Below, piece by piece: positions 1 to 10,204 of a stretch of DNA of 64,000 bases; the stretch's first letter is position 1; each line of letters starts with the position of its first letter. The stretch spans positions 2,088,208 to 2,152,207 of the forward strand of contig JACEHZ010000372.1 in assembly GCA_017893485.1 (NCBI GenBank). The letters are read 5' to 3'. The DNA is from Hemerocallis citrina. Taxonomy: Eukaryota > Streptophyta > Magnoliopsida > Asparagales > Asphodelaceae. Made by a program: the position numbers and the translations under genes. The notes beneath the pieces are model-generated. The model saw only the letters and a list, made by a program, of their open reading frames with translations, searched no databases and was not told the origin of the DNA.

Positions 1-3000
1 ATCTAATTTTCCCTTTTAAATAAACTAACTTGCAGTGTAGATTAATTTAGTAGAAAACTAATAATATTACATGAACAACTTATAAGTGGGGGGTACTAGT
101 TTGCATGTGCATTGCACTAGCACGTGCAAATGCACCTAAGTGTAGGGCGGATTGTGCAAAGAGAGAGGGAGACATGGGTGAAGTGGGGAGGTGGTTGCTC
201 CATCATGGGTAGTTGCTACAACTCCCTAATTCATCTTGGCCTTTGATCCTTAACTAGTTAGACTAATCCTAGCATTCCATTTGCACTCAAAATTAGTATA
301 AATACCCCCCCTCACTCATTCATATTTGTACTTGAAAAAGAATTGAAATTAATTGAAAGAAAGAAAGGCAAAATTGTGAGTAAAAGATTAGGAGTGTTGT
401 GAGTTAAAAGATTGAGTGCTAGCTGTATGTGTTCCCTTCCCAAGCTTGGCCGGCCTACCATTGGAGCAAGAAGAAGGAGTCCAACCCCTTTCAAGCTAGG
501 AGGAGAAGTCAAATTGGTGGCTCAATCTAGGAGGAGAAGGTTTCCCTTGTTCATTCTAGGAGATCTTTTAGAAGTTCTTGTTGTTTTCTCTCCATTAAAG
601 GTGGGTAATTTTCTCGAACTTCTAATTAGACATCATGCTAGGGGATAATTTGATAAAATTAAGAAGAAAACTCTAGTTGATTTAGCCATGTGTTGTGAAA
701 TGAGACAAATTGCAATTGGTAGAAATGCTTATTAAAAAGAATGATAATTAATGCAAATTGTGATTGTTATCTTAGAAATTACCATGCTACTATGATTTAT
801 ATGCTTGTTATGTGTTAAATTAAGAAAGTATGATTGTATGTTTAGTTAATTGAAATGATAACCAGGCAAAATGTGATTTTTACTAATTTACTTGTTAATG
901 GCATGGAAAAAGGAAAATTGTTGCTGAAATGATTGTTTAATAATAATAAAAATAATAAAACAGATCTATGGAAAGTTTGAGTGCAAAATTATAAAGAAAC
1001 TACACTTGTATGCACATTTTCGAAATTATAGATAAAAATGTATGTAGAAAGGAAAATTGTACTTTCTATGACAAAAATTAAGTTTTATTTTACTGATATA
1101 TTAGAAATGCATAAAAACTATATTCTGGAATTTTAGAATGAAATTGGAGAAGAAAAGAAATAAAAAATGATTGTTTTTATAAAAGAGGACAGAGACTCGA
1201 ACTATAACCCTACAAACCCCAAACCATATCAGATTAGCCACTTGGACTATTTGATTAACGGGTGCATTTGGGTGTGCTTCACTGTAGCGCGTGGGTGGTC
1301 TTGGGTCAGGTTCGATACTAGGCATTAGCCTTTTTGTTTCATTTTTTTAAAAAAAAAATTCCGAAACCCGAAGATGTACTCTTATGGGTTTTAAACCCTC
1401 TCTTTGACGCATTGGCACCTTGGATTTTCTGGCTTTTGGTAGTGCCACAATGCGCTGCATTGTAGCTTGCGGGTGCCTTTGGGTTGCGGGTTCGATTCCT
1501 GAGCTTAGCATGTAAACAATTTTTTTTTTTGTTTTTGACTTTTAAATTGATTTTTGGACTTTTAAAAATCCGAAAAAAATATTATAATTATTCTGAAAAT
1601 ATATGGACTTCATGAAAAATATTTATACAATATTTTGACTTAAATAAAAGAGATTGAGAAGTAAAAATTGAGTAGAATTCTATAAAATTGACATTTGCAT
1701 AAGTATAAAATGTGAGTTATTCTATGAGAAAAATTCCACCTAATTTATACAGAGTATCTTATATGAGAAAAATTAAAGAGTGTTTATTTATGAAATTTTA
1801 TTCAATAATTTGTGCAAGTCATGCATTTGAAAGTTAATTGAAAAATATGATTTTGACTTTGAAGGAAAGAAATAATAGTGGGAGAATTAAATGGATTTAT
1901 TGAGGTTAATCTTGAATGAGAAAGATATAAATCGAAATTGAACTTTATGTAAGAAATCGATTTATAGAAAAGAAATGAAAATCATGTTGAACTATGGAAA
2001 AAGAACTCATGAGTATGAAAAATCAATTTTGTGATTATGAAGTGAAATTGAGAACTAGAGTGTAGCTACGCCTCATATCGGCATTAAAAGAAATTTGTTG
2101 TAATGAGATTTGAAATAGAAAGACCAAGATTGGGTCGTATTATTTAAATGGTTAAGACCGGTATAGTGGGAGTGCTAACTCTAGGTGATTGATTTTTATT
2201 CATGATTCAAATAAATTAAGGACTAGAAATATAGTGGAGATGTGATGAAAGTAAGAGAAAAACATGAGTATAAGGGCCATTGGATTGGCAGCGTGAGAGT
2301 ATGCACAGGATGTCCCATGAAGCGTCATGAATAGGGCGTGGATACTACTCCAGAGTACCGTCCCGGTGGCGGGTGGTGCCATGCCTATGGTCGGAGGTGA
2401 ATTGATCACAGGATGCCTGCATGATGAGTCATGTGTTAGTGCGTGAGGTTCTCTCCAGGGTGCCTAGACGTGGGCTCGTAACTCATAGAACACCTAGGAT
2501 ACTTACCATAGTTACCATAGTAGACTAAGTCATGGCGAGGGATTGAACCCTACAAAATGAAGAATGGTTAAGGGCTTGCCCTCGGACCTATGTAGTATGG
2601 GCTGCATAGACTCTGAACAAGTGTGCATTAGTATCATATAATATAAACAACTGCATTAAGGAATAAATGCACAATCACAACACGACATCAATAGGATAGT
2701 CCCCGTAGTTCTGTTTGTGACAAGTTTGTGCTTTCCAAGTAAGAAAAAATTGATATATTATATCTTAGCGTTAGTTGAATGAACTGACATGCCCACGGTT
2801 TCTATGCAGGATAAAGTGATTGGCAAGATTAAAATATGGATGCTGCTTCAAGAATGATTTCACGAGTCATATATTTTATTCGCGTAATTGTTGTAAATTG
2901 CTTCCACTGTATAAATGTTTTGTAAATATAACTCTGATGTAAAAAAAAGTTTTAAATTCCTTGTAAAATTGTACGAAGAGAAGTGTAAAGATCCTGTGGA

Positions 3001-3039
3001 ACTTCGAATTTGGTCTTATTTGGAATTCGGGGTGTTACA
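1..3039 (+). repeat. Tekay-like Ty3/gypsy LTR, left part cut by window edge
   Basis: This is a diverged relative of the LTR at 24720-27643. Both share the block before the TATA box, the TATA-plus-C-run, the block around 2530-2600 with GTAGTATGGG, and the terminal ...GGGTGTTACA. The right end is 3039. No primer-binding site follows, so this is either a solo LTR or the 3' LTR of an element lying to the left. The first 100 or so bases of the LTR lie outside the window. Two stretches at 1185-1325 and 1435-1510 contain GGTTCGAT-type words, but I could not make a tRNA or a convincing SINE from them. No coding capacity is seen. Confidence 0.8.
297..303 (+). promoter_or_regulatory. LTR TATA box
   Basis: TATAAAT is followed directly by a run of C, in the same place as the TATA box of the related LTR at about 25191. 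It is the likely Pol II core promoter of this LTR. Confidence 0.6.
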
Positions 3040-3956
3040 CCTTAAATCAAAACCAATAAAAAATTGTCAAATAAATCACTAAATTATAATTTTCTAAACC
3101 CAAAATTAAAACAATAATTCCTCTCTGAACTTAGATCTCATGCACACACAAAAAACTGAGTAATCCCCTGCACACACAAAATTAAAAATTAGAATGAGAA
3201 TTCGATTAATGAGATGAAATTAGAGTCGTCGCATCGCATATAAGCTCTCGATTCGGTGGGGGAGAGTTGCCGATACGGGGTCGCTTGATATTCACGCTGG
3301 ATTTGGAGGAGGGGAGTCACCGATACGGAATCAGCAGCGGATCAGATATTGGCGACAGATTACAAAATTTCAAATTTTTAATTAATTTTTTTTTATTTTG
3401 AAATTTTTTATATTTTTAATTTTTTTAAAGTTGTAAAAATTTTAATGTTTTAAATTTTTTTAAAAAAAGTTAAAAAATGAATTTTTTTAAAATTTTAAAT
3501 ATTTTTAAATATTTTAAAATTTTTAAAAATTTTTAATATTTTAAAAAAATTTAAATTTTTTATAAGGTTTTGATATTTTTAATATTTTTGAATTATTTTT
3601 AAAGTTTTTAAATTTTAAATTTTTTAAGTCTTTTAAAGTTTTTTTTTAAAATTTAAAATTTTTTATTTTCTTAATTTTTGAATAGGAGAGATATATAGAG
3701 AGAGAGAGAAAAATAATTAATTAAATAAAGGATTTATTTTGGGTAGGGGATTTGAATTTGAGTTTTGGGGAGGAACTTTTGGGAGGGACAATGTGTTTTG
3801 TGATGTTAGATCTGGGCTTTGATTTTGGGGGATTGAAGAAGAGCCACTTGATAGCTTTCTTTGTGTTTTATTATATAGATATCATCTGATCAATCTTGGA
3901 ATATATATATCACTAACTTTAGGATATATATTGAAACAGATTTGTGGAAAAATAAT
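3040..3956. other. Unassigned AT-rich spacer
   Basis: No gene was found. About 3368-3675 is made almost only of A and T runs, followed by a short GA microsatellite near 3695-3708. A GC-richer patch at 3230-3350 holds two similar halves, each with GCCGATACGG or CACCGATACGG wording. It may be old flanking DNA or an unrecognised element. Confidence 0.5.
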
Positions 3957-4119
3957 TGTTATTATTTTTATTATTTCTCAACTGTATACATCAATATATA
4001 AGAATTACATTCTTGGAGAAGAAGAAAGGATATTGAGAGAAGATTAGAGAGATGAGAGATTTGAGGAATCTGTTTTCTATAGATCAGGAAACAGAATGTA
4101 CAATTACTATAATTCAACA
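3957..4119 (-). repeat. Probable copia LTR (short, minus strand)
   Basis: The right boundary is firm: AACA is followed by CTCCCCCTCAAGTTGG, the inverted polypurine tract typical of plant copia elements. The left boundary is inferred from a TGTT that pairs with the terminal AACA, giving a short 163-bp LTR. A longer LTR that reaches into the AT-rich sequence on the left is possible. Confidence 0.5.
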
Positions 4120-4321
4120 CTCCCCCTCAAGTTGGTGCATAGATATTGAACATGCCCAACTTGTCAATAAACTTCAAAAAAGAGCCGATTCGAAACTGCC
4201 TTGGTTAGGATATCTGCGAGCTGATCTTCTGACTTCACTTTCGATATCTCAATTTCTTTCTCATCTATTTTTTCTTTGATGAAGAATTTGTCCACATTTA
4301 CATGTTTTGTCCTATCATACT
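4120..4321 (-). pseudogene. Copia pol 3' end (RNase H C-terminus) with polypurine tract
   Basis: Read on the minus strand, 4321 to 4120 encodes pieces typical of the end of Ty1/copia RNase H: RTKHVNVDKFF, then EDQLADILTKA-like wording, then KLGM-NIYAPT, ending against the purine tract of the adjacent LTR. The phrase that ends at RTKH is cut exactly where the Tat LTR begins at 4322, so Tat element 1 appears to have inserted into this copia element. The rest of the copia pol is not visible in the window. The reading frame is not fully open. Confidence 0.7.
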
Positions 4322-4886
4322 TGTTACTGCTAAATCTGGTGTGGGGGCAAACAGATAGTATTTGTGGATTCTTAGAGAAACTGAATAATCAAACCTTGGC
4401 CTTCCCCACCGGAGTTTGACCATTGACTCCCGCCGTTCACCTGCAAAAAGTGCGATACACCGGGGTTGATCCCGACGACGCACCCTCTGACGCTCAAGTC
4501 AGTAATCAGAGAAGATTATGAGAGAGCGTGAATTAGAAAAAGATTGCTTACCTCTTAATGATGGTGGATGGGAGGTATTTATAGTCGCCTTAGGGATCAG
4601 ATTAGGAATGAAATCCCTAATTCCCAGTAAAAGGATAGAGCGAATCAGGGCCGTTGATTGAATGCAATCAGAAACCCTAATCCTATCCTGCTAGACCGGG
4701 TTTGCTGCGGGTTGGAACCCGCACCCAGTTGAGGTGGATCCGTTCGCGGGTTATTGGGTCTTAGGAGAGAAGACCCATTACTCGTTTTAGACCCATTTGT
4801 AGGTGAAATTACCATTTTACCCCCAAGCTTTGAGATTCGCGCCTGATTTGGACGGTTCCGATTTAACCCTATTTTTAGCCATATCA
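4322..4886 (-). repeat. 3' LTR of Tat element 1
   Basis: The 565-bp LTR reads on the minus strand from TGATATGGC (4886) to AGTAACA (4322). It aligns along its length with the LTRs of Tat element 2 (48152-48770). It includes the TATA region (TATTTATAG on the plus strand near 4577) and the terminal GTTTGCCC...AGCAGTAACA. Confidence 0.85.
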
Positions 4887-4902
4887 CGAGCCCCCCACTC
4901 TC
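4887..4902 (-). other. Polypurine tract of Tat element 1
   Basis: The minus strand reads GAGAGTGGGGGGCTCG directly upstream of the LTR start. It is the plus-strand priming site expected next to a 3' LTR, and the same tract sits beside the LTRs at 48152 and 57191. Confidence 0.8.
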
Positions 4903-5412
4903 GAAGACTGAGTTTGATCAGCCTTTGAGGAGTAGTTTCACTGTTTTAATGGCTTACAGGGTGGTATCGGAGTCCAAACGAGGGACGTTGACTCTTTGTA
5001 TGTTGTATTGTGGCACTTTTTGAAGCTATTTGCGCGCTCAAGGTTACTCTTGATCTTTCTTCGACTTCTGGTGATCCTTCCTAACTTTGCGTAGTGGTGA
5101 TTCGTCATTCGGGGGGTCTTAATTACCCTTTCCAAGCAATAATTATCTACCCGGGGTTTCAAAGATATTTCCCTAGATTTATAATTATTTTTTTGTAGTA
5201 TTTAGGTAGATGATTTGATGTTATTTGCATCGTTTCATGGCTTAGATGCTTCAACTTTGCCGTCGACCCCTTCCGAGCTTACGCCATGAAGAAGGCCGAG
5301 GTCCATGGGGGTTCGGCACTTGCTGCCGAAGCAAACAGATACTTCGGTCGGGCTATAGGCGCGTTCGGCGGGTCTTTGGCAGAGTTCGGGGTAGTTTCTT
5401 CCCTGTAAGAGG

Positions 5413-5740
5413 GACGGTGCTGAGAGCGCTCGGCAGCATGCGCCGAGGTCCACATTTTCCATGTAACATGGTCGGTGGCGAGAGCGCTCGGCAGTATGTG
5501 CCGAGGTCCAAATTTTCCATGTAACTTGGTCGGTGGTAAGAGGGCTCGGCAGCATGTGCCGAGGTCCACATTTTCCATCTAACATGGTCGATGGCAAGAG
5601 GGCTCGGCACTATGTGCCGAGGTCCATATTTTCCATGTAACTTGGTCGGTGGAAAGAGCGCTCGGCAGCATGTGCCGAGGTCCACATTTTTCATGTAACA
5701 TGGTCGGTGGTAAGAGGGCTCGGCACTAACTTGCCTTGGA
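5413..5740 (+). repeat. 58-bp tandem repeat with a hairpin in every unit
   Basis: There are about six units, starting near 5413, 5471, 5528, 5587, 5645 and 5702. Each contains CTCGGCA, a short loop and TGCCGAG, followed by GTCCA and an ATTTTCCATGTAAC-type spacer. The inverted repeat gives a 7-bp stem. The last unit is degenerate. The array lies about 240 bp upstream of the TATA box of the antisense gene. Confidence 0.85.
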
Positions 5741-5982
5741 TTGCGGTTTTTGGCAACATGGGAAACGTCAGGCTGAGTTGGCGGCTACTGAACTTCTGAC
5801 AGATGTGACAGTCATTATTGCGATGACTGCTGATCTTCTGACGACCCTGACAGATGTGTCAGCCATTAATGCGATAGTACAGCTGGGCACGGTAAAAAAT
5901 GTGATGGTTCAGGTCGTTTTTTCGCCTTGTGTAAATGGGCTGGCTCTGTGGGCCCATTAACCTCGTTTAGTGTGCCCAGCTC

Positions 5983-6001
5983 TATAAAACTTCACCCCCC
6001 C
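5983..6001 (+). promoter_or_regulatory. TATA box and C-run of the antisense gene, copy 1
   Basis: TATAAAA (5983-5989) is followed by CTTCACCCCCC and a CTCATTTCTCAC pyrimidine stretch. Element 2 has the same order (TATAAA, then CTCACCCCCC, then CTCATTTCCCAC) upstream of its own copy on the opposite genomic strand. The ATG of the first exon lies 168 bp downstream. The pattern is that of a plant Pol II core promoter with a pyrimidine-rich initiation region. Confidence 0.6.
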
Positions 6002-6150
6002 TCATTTCTCACTTCTCCGAATTTTTACTCAGGTGGTAATTTCTATTAGTGAGAGCTCATGGTGATCGTCGATTGCTTCTCCGGTGAATATTCCGACCGT
6101 TCCCATCAACTCAAAGGTAATTTATACTTAGTCATTTTTTAAGTATAAAT

Positions 6151-7045
6151 ATGTCGTTTTCTCCTATATCCGAGCCCTCCCCTTCTGCCGCCGAATTCCC
6201 TTTTCCGCGTCGCCAAGATAAAGGCAAGAAGGTATTCGGTCGAGACAGTATAGTGGAAGATCCGAAGCGCATGGGGCCGTTCGGCAAGTATCCAGGACCA
6301 CTGACAGGGCTTCAATGGGTTCGAGAGCTTCCTGAGGAGCATGCCGAGCATAACATTCATGGGAGGAGAAGAGCCTTCGAGGAAAATGAGGCAAGAGAGG
6401 CCTCCGAGGCCGATGAGATGATCTCTATTCTCAGCCAGGAGGACTTGGTAGTGATCCGGGGTTGCTTCCAAATCCCGGAGGAGTACGAGCTTATGCTGTC
6501 GGGTCCCGGGGTTAGGGCAAATTTGCCGATGCCAGTAAACATGTGTTTCTGGCCGGTCGACGCCTTCATCGCCGGGGCTTGGCTACCTCTCCACCCATTC
6601 ACGATCAAAGTGCTGAGGTGGTTTGGGGTCAGCCGCATTCAACTGATGCCGAACGTGTGGAGAGTTATCAATGGGTTCGTACTCCACTGCCAAGCGGCTG
6701 GGATCGAGCCGGAGCTGAGGGTACTCCGGACTATCTATCGGCTTCATCAGCAGAATCGGTCGGAGTTCCGGTACTACCTAGCTCCGAGGTATAGAGGTTG
6801 GCTCGTCGTCTGCCCCGACTCCATCAAGCACTGGCGAGATAAATACTTGATAGTGCGGGGCGTTGAGGCGTGGCCCATTCCCACCAGTTTCGTGGAGGAG
6901 GTGTCGAGGCGAGTGAGGGAGTCGTCGGTGCTTCACCCTCAAGAAGAGGAGGCAGTGCAGACTCTTCTTGACCGGCCGAAGTACGATTGGAGGGAGCTTA
7001 CCGAAGACATTCTCTTCAGGGGAGGGCTCAGCCGCATAGACCCCA
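6151..7045 (+). CDS. Antisense extra gene of Tat element 1, exon 1 (Transposase_28-like)
   Basis: The exon is open from ATG 6151 and encodes about 298 residues. The N-terminal 60 or so residues are low-complexity and basic. From about residue 90 to 250 it has the pattern of the plant 'putative gypsy-type transposon' family (Pfam PF04195, Transposase_28): IPEEYELMLSGPG, then a LPLHPFTIKVLRWFG core, MPNVWRVINGF, RYYLAPRYRG, and a CPDSIKHW block. The frame ends soon after 7045 unless an intron is removed at CCA|GTACGT. The copy at 46206-45246 keeps the same blocks and splice donor. The molecular role of this family is not known to me; 'transposase' is a database name only. It lies opposite to the element's gag-pol. 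Confidence 0.75.
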
Positions 7046-7124
7046 GTACGTGGCTCTTTTAATGCTCTAATTTTTTTTCTTGCCTATTCTAACTTGTCTT
7101 TAACCGGCTTCTTATTTGATGCAG
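7046..7124 (+). other. Predicted intron 1 of the antisense gene, copy 1
   Basis: A 79-nt segment starts GTACGT and ends in a T-rich tract with TTTGATGCAG. It contains an in-frame stop if retained. Removal joins exon 1 (phase 1) to exon 2 in frame. In copy 2 a donor GTATGC sits at the homologous codon (Asp-Pro-N|). Confidence 0.65.
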
Positions 7125-7576
7125 AGGCAATGGATTTCGACGTGGTGATGGCGCAGAGGGCTGCCCTCGGAAGTAAGGCACTGAAGAAGCGCAAGAGGGT
7201 TTCCACCAAGCTGCCGCCCGCGAAGGCTCCGAGGGGCGCGAGCGAAGCCGAGGCTGTTGAGCCTCCGATTGTGGTGACCCCGACCTCGGCCGCAGAAGTA
7301 GCCTCGGCGTCAAATGAGGCAGGGGACTTCCCGATCTCCGTAGCTCTTGGGATGGAGATGCCCCCTCTGACGGCGACTGCCGAGGAGCTCCTCACTGAGG
7401 AGCACAAGAGGATCCATGTTCCGGACTGGCAGGTTCGGAAGCATGATGGGTTTCTCGGCGACTCCTTGGCGAGTATGCAGGTGGTCAAACACCTGGCGAC
7501 GCCAAAGGACCGAGCCACCATGGAGGCCGGCCTGGCGGGCGACGACGCCATTGAGATCGCGCGCTCGGCAGTTTCG
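7125..7576 (+). CDS. Antisense gene copy 1, exon 2
   Basis: About 150 residues begin AMDFDVVMAQRAALG, followed by a basic KKRKR cluster, an Ala/Pro/Glu-rich low-complexity stretch and a conserved end: VVKHLATPKDRA...EIARSAVS. The last block is recognisable in copy 2 (EVKHLATPKDQA...EVARSLVS). The exon ends exactly at a consensus donor, TCG|GTAAGT, in phase 0. I cannot assign a known domain. Confidence 0.65.
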
Positions 7577-7658
7577 GTAAGTGTCGAATTTCTGCTCTCG
7601 TCGGTTACTTTCTCTTTCGATTTTTTCTAACTCTTGGCACCTTCTTTTTTTGTTGTAG
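7577..7658 (+). other. Predicted intron 2 of the antisense gene, copy 1
   Basis: An 82-nt segment starts with GTAAGT, is pyrimidine-rich and ends TTTTTGTTGTAG. Both sites match plant consensus. The homologous intron in copy 2 (45043-44952, 92 nt) has the same phase and falls between the same two protein blocks (VS | xxxHFGHL). Confidence 0.75.
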
Positions 7659-8246
7659 ATCATCGTCCACTTTGGTCATCTTTCGAAAAAGATGACGGAG
7701 TTGGAAAAGGAGCTGAAGTAGGAGACCGACCGGGCTCGGGCCGAGAAGGCTCGAATGGGCACAGAGCTCGACAAGCTGAGGGTCGAGCTTGAGGGGAGGT
7801 CGACGAGGGTCGAGTACCTCGAAGGCCAGGCCGCGAAGCTCAAGGCCGATCTTCTACGGCAGAAGGAGGAGTCGGCCAAACAACTGGCCAAGGCGGCGAG
7901 GACAAAGGACGCCGCGGTGAAGGGGGCCGAAGAGGCCACCATGGCGAAGGCGCAGGGCTTCCTTGCCTAAAACATGGCCAAGGTCTATGCCCAAGCCATC
8001 TCTCAGGTGTCGAAGCGATACCCTGAGGTGGACTGCTCGGGGTGGAGGCTATTCCCAGGCCATGTTGAGGGCTTTGACCCTGACTCGGAAGGAGAGGAAG
8101 AAGAAGGTGAGGATGAGGACAACCACGAGGTTGAGGTCGTCGGCGAGGTGCAAATCACTGAAGTAACCCTGCTAGCGATTCAGCCCCCATCGGGGGGGTC
8201 TGCCCCCATCCACTCTCGACGCCCTGGGAAAGAGGTCGACCCTTGA
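7659..8246 (+). pseudogene. Antisense gene copy 1, exon 3 (coiled coil and acidic tail), two stops
   Basis: The frame begins IIVHFGHLSKKMTELEKELK and is interrupted by TAG at 7719-7721 and TAA at 7968-7970. Both are one C-to-T step from a Gln codon. About 7730-7960 encodes a charged heptad-like region rich in Glu, Lys, Ala and Leu, a likely coiled coil. It is followed by a KVYAQAISQVSKRYPEVD block and a strongly acidic run (8095-8135). It ends at TGA 8244-8246, or may be spliced from one of several phase-0 GAG|GT donors (e.g. after 8234) to the acceptor at 8510. Confidence 0.65.
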
Positions 8247-8281
8247 TTTTACCTCTTCTTGTCTTCTTTTTTTTGTGCTGT

Positions 8282-8345
8282 CCTGTATTGCCTAATTGCG
8301 GACTGGCCACCGCATTTTAGTGATAAATGAAAGAAACTTTTGAAC
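8282..8345 (+). other. Conserved spacer with GCGG...CCGC inverted repeat
   Basis: GCGGACTGGCCACCGC followed by an AATGAAAGAAAC-type stretch recurs in copy 2 (about 44690-44640 on the minus strand) with few changes. It separates exon 3 from the last coding block in both copies. It may be the 3' UTR of a first transcript or part of intron 3. Confidence 0.5.
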
Positions 8346-8510
8346 TCGACCCCACGTCACCTTTGAATAACCCCCACCCCCTTTGAAAGTTGGCTAAGTG
8401 CTTAGACGAAGAACTTCCGCTTTAGTGCTTGTAGCTTTTATTCAGGGGTCGGACAAGGAGTGAACTTTTGACTTTTTACTGAGCTCCGTTATTTGCCTTG
8501 ATCTTTTCAG

Positions 8511-9431
8511 CTAGCCGAGGCGACCCTCTCAGCCGCACCCACTCGCTCCGAGGAAGAGTTTGGTTCCGAGGATAGCTTGGGGTCGACGAGGTTAAGTCTG
8601 GCCAGGTGTCGAGAGCGCCTTTATGAGGTCGGGTTAGGGTTGCGTAGGGCTGAGAGTGAGCAGAACCACTTGCAGATGATTTTGAGCCAACGGGACATTG
8701 AGATTCGGCGACTGGAGGGTCGGCTCGCCGATATCACCCCTGTAGATGAGGAGGATGGCTTGTCGACTGCCTTCACCAACGGGCTAAGGTTGAAGTGTCT
8801 CCATCTTTCCCTGTCGAAGATGACAGCGGAGAGGGACGATATGCTCACCGAAGTGCACCACTTGCAGATTGTGGAGGCCGAACTTCTGGCAGAGGAAGAG
8901 GAGCTGACCAAGGCATTGGGCAGGCTGATGACCGAACGGGACGAGCTGACGGCGGAGGTCGATGCACTGAAAAGAGCCACAGTGGATAGGGGCATCGAAG
9001 TCACTCACCTCCGTCGGATTATCGCCAGTCGCCCCAGCATTCCAAGCTCTGCCGTGCCTCCTCGCTTCGAGGTAGACGCCGGAGATAAGTCTCTGAAACC
9101 GAGGATCGCCGAGTTGGAGGTTGAAGTGGCTCGCCTAAAGCCGCACTCGGGGCCAATTAATGTCAGGAGCACTTCATGCACTCGCGAGGAGGGTGAGTGA
9201 GGCATTTCATTTTATGAGCTCGCAACACGTTCTCCCGTAGGTAGACCTAGTCCGGGTGATGCCCAAAGTGCTATGGCAATTTCATCGAGCGGGGCGTCTG
9301 TCGGGACAACTGTCAGGAGCAGCGCCGAGGACACTTCTCAATTTGCTGGTTTAGGGATGAGTACCGGGGTCAAGCGTCGTTGCCCTCGGGTGTCTTTGAA
9401 GCGAAATATCCCTGCGCCAAGGAAGCGCTGA
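8511..9431 (+). pseudogene. Antisense gene copy 1, last exon or second ORF (coiled coil, basic tail)
   Basis: The frame opens at 8511 directly after ATCTTTTCAG, a good acceptor, and has no ATG before 8675, which favours an exon over an independent gene. It encodes about 306 residues: an acidic start, a long coiled-coil region (about 8620-9010, with LTEVHHLQI and EELTKALGRL), a conserved INVRSTSCTREE block, and a very basic end, KRRCPRVSLKRN, then APRKR. One TGA at 9198-9200 interrupts it (the partner copy has CGG). Copy 2 keeps the coiled coil, the NVRSTSCTREE block and the basic end, so these parts were under constraint. The basic tail could direct the protein to the nucleus (inference). Confidence 0.65.
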
Positions 9432-9639
9432 AGATTTTTTGTTTTTCAAGTTTTGTATTTCGCCTAAGTGTAACGAGTCGGTGTTGTAGTTTTTGCTTTT
9501 GGAAGTCTTGTAGCTCGGTTGTAGAGAAGATGCCGCTTTGTAATTGTTTCTCCGCACTTAATCGAAATGATGCATTTTCTTTCTTGAACTTGTGCGTTTT
9601 TGAACCCTTTTTATTATTGTGTTACTCATGACTGTTTTT

Positions 9640-9800
9640 AGCGTGCCGAGGTCCGAAGATAAACTTTCGTTCGTTTGGGCCTCGGTGCCAAGAGCGCTCG
9701 ACTAGGCATGCCGAGGTCCATAGCAAGGTTTTTGCTTGTTTGGGCGTCGGTGCCAGGAGCGCTTGGGTAGGCATGCCGGGGTCCATAGCAAGGTTTTTGC
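9640..9800 (+). repeat. 65-bp tandem repeat with the same hairpin core
   Basis: There are three units (anchors GCCGAGGTCC or GCCGGGGTCC at 9645, 9710 and 9775). They share the GGTGCCAAGAGCGCTCG...GCATGCCGAGGTCC core with the array at 5413-5740, but the spacer is different. The antisense gene is therefore bracketed by two arrays built on one core. Confidence 0.75.
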
Positions 9801-10204
9801 TTGTTTGGGCGTCGGGGCCAGGTCTACAGTAAGACTAGGCGGGCTGAGCATCTTGGCTCCTGAATCTGTGAGGACGAATTCCTTGCAGTGGAGAGCCACC
9901 TATTGGAGGATTACTTCAACTTTTAAACGAACCATAAGAACCAGAGGTTAGCTCCTCAGGGTCCTGGTCATGGGTCGGCAATATACGAGATTCTAGAGGT
10001 GATTTCATAGTCCGGTATTTGCTTAAGGACTTGGGCGGTCGGGGACCTTCGACTTCGCCTTCTCTTGAGCAAACACGAAGAATATAGCAAGTTCATATCA
10101 CTGACTTTCCAATCTGGGACGATCAAGAGATGCATACGAATGGTAGAGCTAGCATCAGCTTCTCCCATGTATAGTTAAGTTGTAAGGATTTCGCGCTAGG
10201 CGGC
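9801..10204. other. Unassigned part of Tat element 1
   Basis: No open frame of note and no repeat were recognised. The stretch lies between the hairpin array and the 116-bp array, in the long untranslated part of the element. Confidence 0.4.

Noticed and set aside
1435..1515. GGGTTCGATTCC looks like a Pol III B-box, hinting at a tRNA or SINE.
   Set aside because: No A-box at the correct spacing, no cloverleaf and no terminal A/T tail or flanking duplication could be made out.
5235..5694. Overlapping minus-strand frames of 99-120 codons.
   Set aside because: They are by-products of the 58-bp tandem repeat; the protein text repeats with the unit and matches no domain.
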